From contig DYNO01000203.1 of NCBI GenBank assembly GCA_020721025.1, forward strand, positions 1 to 5,380: a DNA stretch of 5,380 bases, read 5' to 3'. Below the pieces are notes generated by a model that was given only the letters and a program-made list of their open reading frames with translations, ran no database searches and was not told where the DNA came from. The translations under genes and the position numbers were made by a program. The DNA is from Thiomargarita sp. Lineage in GTDB: Bacteria; Pseudomonadota; Gammaproteobacteria; Beggiatoales; Beggiatoaceae. Positions 1 through 3,671 of this stretch are shown one piece after another. How positions within the stretch are numbered: the first letter of the stretch is position 1; each line of letters opens with the position of its first letter.

Positions 1-844
1 TTTGGGTTATAGACCTGTTTCACTTGGTATTAAAGATTTCAAATCGGTTCTATATGAAGAACTGATGCAGGTTAATAATGAACTTGCGAATACTCAGCGA
101 GAATTAACCAAGAAAAACTTGCAACTCGCTCAACAACATAAACAGTTAGAGCAACTCAATCAAGAGAAAAATGAATTTTTAGGTATTGTAGCGCACGATC
201 TTAAAAATCCGCTGTTTGGTATTTTGGGATTGACAGGACTGATTGTAGAAACAGGTGGAAATATTGCGACCACAAAACTGCTTGGACATGCCAACATGAT
301 TCAAACCTGTGCGAAAGACATGTTTCAATTAATTACCAATTTGTTAGATGTCAACGCCGTTGAGTCTGGTAAAATTAACCCCACTTTAGCAGTTACTGAT
401 CTATATCCATTGATACAAGGAATTATCAAAAACTACGCAGAGCCAGCCGCCCAAAAACATATTACAATGCACTTTGAAGCAATCGCAGTTTCCTATCATG
501 CTCACACCGATATTCAAATCTTTAAACAAGTTATAGATAATTTGCTGTCTAACGCGATTAAATACTCCCCCCATGGTAGAAATGTCTATGTACGACTACA
601 GGATACTAAAAATTGGGTTCGTTGTGAAATTCAGGATGAAGGACAAGGGTTGAGTGCTGAGGAGCAAGAAAAATTATTCACTAAATTTACTCGCTTAAGT
701 GCCAAACCAACCGGCGGTGAACATTCAACTGGTCTAGGATTGTTTATCGTAAAAAAATTGGTTGATGCAATCAATGCCCGTGTCAGATGTCACAGCGAAC
801 AGGGCAAGGGCGCTAATTTTATTGTCGAATTCCCAAATATTTAA
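1..844 (+). CDS. Sensor histidine kinase, C-terminal part (5' end outside window)
   Basis: This encodes the kinase core of a two-component sensor, which autophosphorylates a histidine and passes the phosphate to a response regulator. Numbering from the TTG at base 2, residues about 18-58 are a charged, Gln/Leu-rich stretch typical of a signalling coiled coil. The HisKA dimerisation helix follows, with the H-box AHDLKNP (64-70; phospho-acceptor His65). The HATPase_c domain fills about 172-278, with N-box DNLLSNAIKYS (179-189), G1 box DEGQG (212-216), F-box phenylalanines near 226 and 229, and G2 box GLGLF (244-248). All catalytic boxes are intact. The frame is open to the left edge, so the TTG is probably not the start and the sensory input domain is missing. 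No receiver domain follows the kinase; the protein ends at the TAA at 842-844. No transmembrane segment is visible. The partner regulator and the signal cannot be told from this window. The gene converges on the minus-strand gene ending at 860. Confidence 0.93.
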   Translation, partial: LGYRPVSLGIKDFKSVLYEELMQVNNELANTQRELTKKNLQLAQQHKQLEQLNQEKNEFLGIVAHDLKNPLFGILGLTGLIVETGGNIATTKLLGHANMIQTCAKDMFQLITNLLDVNAVESGKINPTLAVTDLYPLIQGIIKNYAEPAAQKHITMHFEAIAVSYHAHTDIQIFKQVIDNLLSNAIKYSPHGRNVYVRLQDTKNWVRCEIQDEGQGLSAEEQEKLFTKFTRLSAKPTGGEHSTGLGLFIVKKLVDAINARVRCHSEQGKGANFIVEFPNI

Positions 845-859
845 TTAAGGAAAGTGGTT

Positions 860-1258
860 TCAACCGATTGACACAATTTTCATCCGAGCCCGCAGCCAAG
901 TTGCCAATTCAATTTCACTTATTTGTTGATTTTTCAATTGATTTAGCAAGCTCATTGTTTCATCATCGGTTGTTTCTAAATAAATGCCATTGAGACCCAA
1001 AAAAGTATAAATCGCAATCCACGCCACCGGCACATTGTGAACCACAAAAATCGGTTGTTGTGCCAGATGAAAACCATAACTCGCTGCTAATGTAGCAAAA
1101 TCGGCTTGTTGGTAACGAAATAATTGTTGAGGCTTCAATAAAATTGTATTCAGCGGCGCAACCTCTTGAGTTTTAAAACAACAACTTCCCAATTGATTCG
1201 AGATTGTTTTGTGAATGGCATAAATCATCATTTCTGAAAGCCAAAGCGGTGTTTTCAT
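860..1258 (-). CDS. Hypothetical protein, 132 aa, last gene of the ttcA cluster
   Basis: I do not recognise the family. The 132-residue product begins MKTPLWLSEMM and ends RARMKIVSIG. It has a Cys-Cys pair at 26-27, a strongly hydrophobic middle (about 69-93, with VPVAWIAIYTFLGLNGIYLE) and an acidic/Gln-rich C-terminal third that looks helical. The hydrophobic stretch contains polar breaks (HN, then N), so it reads more like buried strands of a small soluble fold than a clear membrane helix, but one membrane segment is not excluded. There is no signal peptide or catalytic motif I can name. The ATG shares bases with the TGA of the 51-codon ORF upstream (ATGA overlap at 1255-1258), and no good Shine-Dalgarno lies before it, which suggests translational coupling. 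The frame is also open upstream to the TGA at 1331-1333, but has no ATG there. The stop is 15 bases from the convergent kinase gene's stop, with no obvious terminator between. It is probably real because of its length, overlap and position. Confidence 0.7.
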   Translation of the reverse strand: MKTPLWLSEMMIYAIHKTISNQLGSCCFKTQEVAPLNTILLKPQQLFRYQQADFATLAASYGFHLAQQPIFVVHNVPVAWIAIYTFLGLNGIYLETTDDETMSLLNQLKNQQISEIELATWLRARMKIVSIG

Positions 1259-1410
1259 AGTTTTATCAAGAGATGCGCGTATTTCCGAATGCCCAAGTTC
1301 ATCAAAATCATTGCAGCTTTTAAGGGCGGTTCAATGTTCGCTTGTTGGGCAATCACTTGTTGCTCTTCAATCGGTTGCGGAAGTTGGATTGGTAGTTCGG
1401 GCGGTGTCAT
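1255..1410 (-). CDS. Possible small protein, 51 aa, overlapping the 3' end of ttcA
   Basis: This short ORF starts at the ATG at 1410-1408, inside the last 44 bases of ttcA in another frame, and ends at the TGA at 1257-1255. Its product begins MTPPELPIQLPQPIEEQQ and ends GIRKYAHLLIKL. The first half is rich in Pro, Gln and Glu; the second half is hydrophobic and basic (residues about 29-51, including KAAMILMNLGIRKY). Two consecutive TGA codons lie in frame just upstream (with CTG GAC ATC CAT TTC between them and the ATG), so this ATG is the natural start. Its stop overlaps the start of the 132-aa gene as ATGA, a layout common for translationally coupled genes. It fills the otherwise empty 108 bases between ttcA and that gene. 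Against it: there is no strong ribosome-binding site and I recognise no family. It could instead be the displaced N-terminal part of the 132-aa protein after a frameshift, or a chance ORF. Confidence 0.45.
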   Translation of the reverse strand: MTPPELPIQLPQPIEEQQVIAQQANIEPPLKAAMILMNLGIRKYAHLLIKL

Positions 1411-2143
1411 GAAATGGATGTCCAGTCATCAAGGGACGCATGGCGTGCAGTAAATTTTTAAAAAGATGGCGATAATTTTGTTCTTCTTGCGCTAAAAGTT
1501 GTTTAATATGATAACGTTGCGTGGGCATACTGAAACAAGCGGGACAATTTTCACTGATCACCGGGAGTTGAGCCGCTTCAGCAAATGCGCGGGTTTGGCG
1601 TTCACGGGCATAAATCAGCGGTCGAATAATCCGAATATCCCCCGCGTCGTTGACATAATGCGCCTTCATGGTTTGCAATCGTCCCCCGTGAAAGGCTGAC
1701 ATCAGAAAACTTTCCGCCAAATCATCCAAATGTTGTGCTAAAACCAATACATTATAACCTTGTTGGCGCGCAGTGGTGTACATGATGCCTCGTTTCATCC
1801 GGGCACAATAGGCACAGAATGAGTCGCCCTTCATGCGTTGTTTGGCTTCTTCTAAAATCGGTTGTTCTTGGTAAAAATACGCCACATTCAATTGTTTGAG
1901 ATAGGCTTTGAGCGGGCTGGGGTTGAATTCTGGGCTTTGGGGATCAACCGTCATCGCACCAATTTCAAAATGAATCGGGGCACGTTGTTGAAAATAAAGC
2001 AGTAAATGTAATAACGATAAGGAATCCTTGCCACCGGATAAACCCAATAAAATGCGGTCGTGGGCGCGAATCATGTCATAGTCTGCTATCGCTTTGCCTA
2101 CACAACTGATCAGTGATTTGGGTGGTTTGTTGAACGTTTGCAT
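1367..2143 (-). CDS. ttcA: TtcA-family tRNA 2-thiocytidine-type PP-loop thiolase
   Basis: TtcA enzymes thiolate cytidine 32 in some tRNAs: they adenylate the base with ATP and insert sulfur using a cysteine-bound iron-sulfur cluster. Counting from the TTG at 2149, the protein shows the N-terminal PP-loop SGGKDS (38-43), a CAYC pair followed by ARMKRG (112-120), an H-x-D-D motif in AQHLDDLAES (138-147), RPLIYARE (176-183) and a second CPAC pair (202-205). This is the cysteine layout of TtcA, where the CxxC and a later Cys hold the cluster. At about 258 residues it is shorter than E. coli TtcA (311) and lacks that enzyme's long C-terminal tail; the usual GH of GHxxDD is QH preceded by Ala. It may therefore belong to a TtcA-like subgroup, and the exact tRNA target is inferred. 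I chose the ATG at 2143; the TTG two codons upstream (2149) is the alternative. Neither has a clear Shine-Dalgarno. It is the first gene of a minus-strand cluster with the 51-aa and 132-aa ORFs. Confidence 0.88.
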   Translation of the reverse strand: MQTFNKPPKSLISCVGKAIADYDMIRAHDRILLGLSGGKDSLSLLHLLLYFQQRAPIHFEIGAMTVDPQSPEFNPSPLKAYLKQLNVAYFYQEQPILEEAKQRMKGDSFCAYCARMKRGIMYTTARQQGYNVLVLAQHLDDLAESFLMSAFHGGRLQTMKAHYVNDAGDIRIIRPLIYARERQTRAFAEAAQLPVISENCPACFSMPTQRYHIKQLLAQEEQNYRHLFKNLLHAMRPLMTGHPFHDTARTTNPTSATD

Positions 2144-2214
2144 AACCAATGAGCTAAGATAAAAACAGGTGTAGTTCGGACGGTTGTGAATTGGGGCAAA
2201 TTTAGGATCGCACA

Positions 2215-2234
2215 GTTCAGATAATTGTCTGAAC
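2215..2234. repeat. 20-base near-perfect palindrome between ribB and ttcA
   Basis: The sequence GTTCAGATAATTGTCTGAAC has perfect 7-base arms (GTTCAGA / TCTGAAC) and a centre TAATTG that is one mismatch from fully self-complementary. It lies about 72 bases upstream of the ttcA ATG and 77 bases past the ribB stop. The right arm is shared with the larger inverted repeat at 2228-2307. No T-run follows on the minus strand, so a classical Rho-independent terminator is not supported. A dimeric-regulator operator or the end of a repeat element are both possible. Confidence 0.55.
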
Positions 2235-2307
2235 CTTGATTTTTCTGATTACTTTGATTAACAGGATTTTCACAGTTATCATTGAATCACAAAAATCATT
2301 GTTCAGA
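2228..2307. repeat. 80-base imperfect inverted-repeat element at the ribB 3' end
   Basis: The arms 2228-2250 and 2285-2307 are reverse complements at 20 of 23 positions by my alignment. The outer 7 bases (TCTGAAC / GTTCAGA) and the inner GATTTTT / AAAAATC and TGATT / AATCA blocks match exactly. The 34-base loop (2251-2284) is AT-rich and contains TTTGATTAACAGGATTTTC. Transcribed from ribB it would fold into a long hairpin starting 4 bases after the stop codon, so it could act in termination or in protecting the mRNA 3' end. The look is that of a short dispersed repeat (REP or MITE-like). The T-rich ATTTTTATTG at its right border overlaps the ribB stop. Membership of a genomic family cannot be tested from this window. 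Confidence 0.6.
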
Positions 2308-2310
2308 TTT

Positions 2311-3420
2311 TTATTGCGTCACATATTCCACAACCTTTAATCCAAATCCGGAAATTGCGTGCATTTTCTTCGGGGCACTCAAAACGCGCATTTCCCTCAC
2401 ACCCAAATCAGAAAGAATCTGCGCGCCTAAACCATGAGTGCGTAGGTCTTGTTTTTGTGGATGGGTGGGTAAATTTTCCCCTAAATCATGTTGCGAACAG
2501 TGGCGAATCCGGTTAAGCAAGGTTGTGTTATCTTCTTGTTGTTGCAGAATAACGACCACGCCGTGCGGTTCTTCAGCTACACGTCGCAACGCATCTCGCA
2601 GGGGCCAGCCACATTCATCACGAATACTTGAGGTTAAATCGCACAGCGGATTGGCAATGTGTACCCGCACGAGGATCGGTTCATCGCAGCAGACTTGTCC
2701 CTTGACTAGAGCAAAATGAATTTGATTATCAATGGTATCTTGGTAAGCAACCAATTTGAACACACCAAATGCGGTCGGCATCTGGCAGTCTGCAATTGGC
2801 ACGACGGTTTTTTCATGCTCGACGCGAAATCGAATTAAATCAGCAATCGTACCTATTTTCAAATCATGTTGTTTTGCAAAAATTTCTAAATCGGCACGCC
2901 GCGCCATGTTGCCGTCTTCATTGAGAATTTCTACAATCACTGCCGCGGGTTCTAAACCTGCCAATCGAGCTAAATCACATCCTGCTTCAGTGTGTCCTGC
3001 GCGCCGCAATACGCCCCCCGGTTGTGCCATGATGGGAAAAATATGTCCCGGTTGCACTAAATCCCTAGGTTTGGCATCGGTCGCAACGGTCGCGAGAATG
3101 GTTGTTGCCCGATCTGCTGCGGAAATGCCGGTGGTCACGCCCTTAGCCGCTTCAATAGAAACCGTAAAATTGGTGCCATTCACAGCTTGATTGTCATTGA
3201 CCATCAGCGGCAAACGCAGTTGCAAACAACGTTCTTGAGTCAGCGTGAGGCAAATGAGACCGCGCCCAAACTGCGCCATAAAGTTGATATCTTCAGGACG
3301 CACACAGGTCGCTGCCATGATGAGATCGCCTTCATTTTCACGATCTTCATCGTCCATGATGATAACCATTTTGCCGGCGCGAATATCTTGGATAATTTCT
3401 TCGATGGTATTGAGTGACAT
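2311..3420 (-). CDS. ribB: 3,4-dihydroxy-2-butanone-4-phosphate synthase with degenerate RibA-like C-terminal domain (RibBX type)
   Basis: The N-terminal RibB domain (about 1-200) converts ribulose 5-phosphate to 3,4-dihydroxy-2-butanone 4-phosphate plus formate, the four-carbon precursor of riboflavin. It carries the acidic metal/substrate loop DDEDRENEGDL (23-33), GHTEAGCDLARLAG (142-155) and EDGNMARR (168-175). Residues about 205-369 align with GTP cyclohydrolase II, keeping VRVH (251-254), DLRTHGLGAQILSDLGV (325-341) and a GFGLKVVE end. The zinc-site pattern is broken: where active enzymes have EC then RCDCG, this protein has AN then RDECG, so two of the three zinc cysteines are missing. 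The GRGIGL-type catalytic segment is replaced by QQQEDNTTL (293-301). The second domain is therefore probably not a cyclohydrolase, matching the RibBX class; a separate ribA would be expected elsewhere. Databases may label it ribBA. The ATG at 3420 gives a start MSLNTIEEIIQDIRAGKMVI usual for the family. The Shine-Dalgarno is poor. Confidence 0.96.
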   Translation of the reverse strand: MSLNTIEEIIQDIRAGKMVIIMDDEDRENEGDLIMAATCVRPEDINFMAQFGRGLICLTLTQERCLQLRLPLMVNDNQAVNGTNFTVSIEAAKGVTTGISAADRATTILATVATDAKPRDLVQPGHIFPIMAQPGGVLRRAGHTEAGCDLARLAGLEPAAVIVEILNEDGNMARRADLEIFAKQHDLKIGTIADLIRFRVEHEKTVVPIADCQMPTAFGVFKLVAYQDTIDNQIHFALVKGQVCCDEPILVRVHIANPLCDLTSSIRDECGWPLRDALRRVAEEPHGVVVILQQQEDNTTLLNRIRHCSQHDLGENLPTHPQKQDLRTHGLGAQILSDLGVREMRVLSAPKKMHAISGFGLKVVEYVTQ

Positions 3421-3465
3421 CTTTAGGATAGGAAAGCAGAGTTGGAGAAAGGGGATAAGTGTCTA

Positions 3466-3474
3466 ATGATAGCA
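3466..3474 (-). promoter_or_regulatory. Candidate extended -10 promoter for ribB
   Basis: On the minus strand this reads TGCTATCAT, an extended -10 (TGn) followed by a hexamer matching TATAAT at 5 of 6 positions. It would place the transcript start near 3459 and leave a leader of about 40 bases before the ribB ATG. The expected -35 position (3489-3494, CATTCT) is poor, which is tolerable for an extended -10 site. It is a sequence match only. Confidence 0.35.
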
Positions 3475-3495
3475 TAAATTGGCAGGAGAGAATGA

Positions 3496-3559
3496 GTAAC
3501 TCCAAATAGCAGCGACGAATTTAGCAGACCAGAAAATTCAACAATCCGAGAGGAGTTAC
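3496..3559. repeat. Nested inverted repeat upstream of ribB
   Basis: The outer arms GTAACTCC (3496-3503) and GGAGTTAC (3552-3559) are perfect reverse complements. Inside them GAATTT (3517-3522) and AAATTC (3534-3539) form a second perfect pair around an 11-base loop. The 64-base unit is non-coding as far as I can see and sits just upstream of the candidate ribB promoter. The compact shape with short terminal inverted repeats suggests a small mobile-element remnant or dispersed repeat; a structured RNA is the alternative. No target-site duplication is evident. Confidence 0.4.
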
Positions 3560-3576
3560 GCAGTTGAATCATTGTC

Positions 3577-3607
3577 CAATTGATTTTGTTAAAAATAGAA
3601 TCAATTG
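3577..3607. repeat. Hairpin with 9-base perfect stem (CAATTGATT / AATCAATTG)
   Basis: CAATTGATT at 3577-3585 is the exact reverse complement of AATCAATTG at 3599-3607, around a 13-base AT-rich loop (TTGTTAAAAATAG). It lies between the chemoreceptor stop and ribB. Neither flank has a T-run of terminator length. The arm is the same 9-mer that recurs in seven other places in the window, so the hairpin may be a by-product of that word's abundance. Confidence 0.45.
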
Positions 3608-3623
3608 AACATTGATTTGAACC

Positions 3624-3655
3624 ACATAACCCCTGATATGAGTCAGAAGTTATGT
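3624..3655 (-). terminator. Hairpin downstream of the chemoreceptor gene, possible terminator
   Basis: On either strand ACATAAC (3624-3630) pairs with GTTATGT (3649-3655). After a 2-by-2 internal mismatch, CTGA (3633-3636) pairs with TCAG (3643-3646) around a 6-base loop. It begins 16 bases after the chemoreceptor stop codon on the minus strand, the usual place for a terminator. The bases after it on that strand are AT-rich (GGTTCAAATCAATG) but have no clean U-tract, so Rho-independent termination here is only a possibility. Confidence 0.35.
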
Positions 3656-3671
3656 CACGCTGGCGATGGTT

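Noticed and set aside
1..4. TTG at base 2 as the true start of the histidine kinase
   Set aside because: The frame is open to the window edge and a sensor kinase normally has an input domain before the coiled coil, so truncation by the window is more likely.
845..859. Bidirectional terminator between the convergent kinase and 132-aa genes
   Set aside because: The gap is 15 bases and holds no stem of useful length; only a trivial GGTT/AACC pairing with a 2-base loop overlaps it.
2144..2149. TTG two codons upstream as the ttcA start
   Set aside because: ATG at 2143 is the stronger start codon and no Shine-Dalgarno favours the TTG; the difference is only two residues.
2150..2214. Promoter for ttcA
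   Set aside because: A TTCACA resembling a -35 box is present on the minus strand, but no acceptable -10 hexamer lies at 16-19 bases spacing.
2756..3190. 144-codon plus-strand open frame antisense to ribB, and similar shorter ones inside ttcA, ribB and the chemoreceptor gene
   Set aside because: Their products are Ser/Arg/Ala-rich low-complexity translations of the opposite strand of clearly conserved genes, with no recognisable domains.
3421..3671. FMN riboswitch upstream of ribB
   Set aside because: ribB genes often carry one, but I could not find the conserved RFN-element blocks on the minus strand, and the candidate promoter leaves only about 40 bases of leader.
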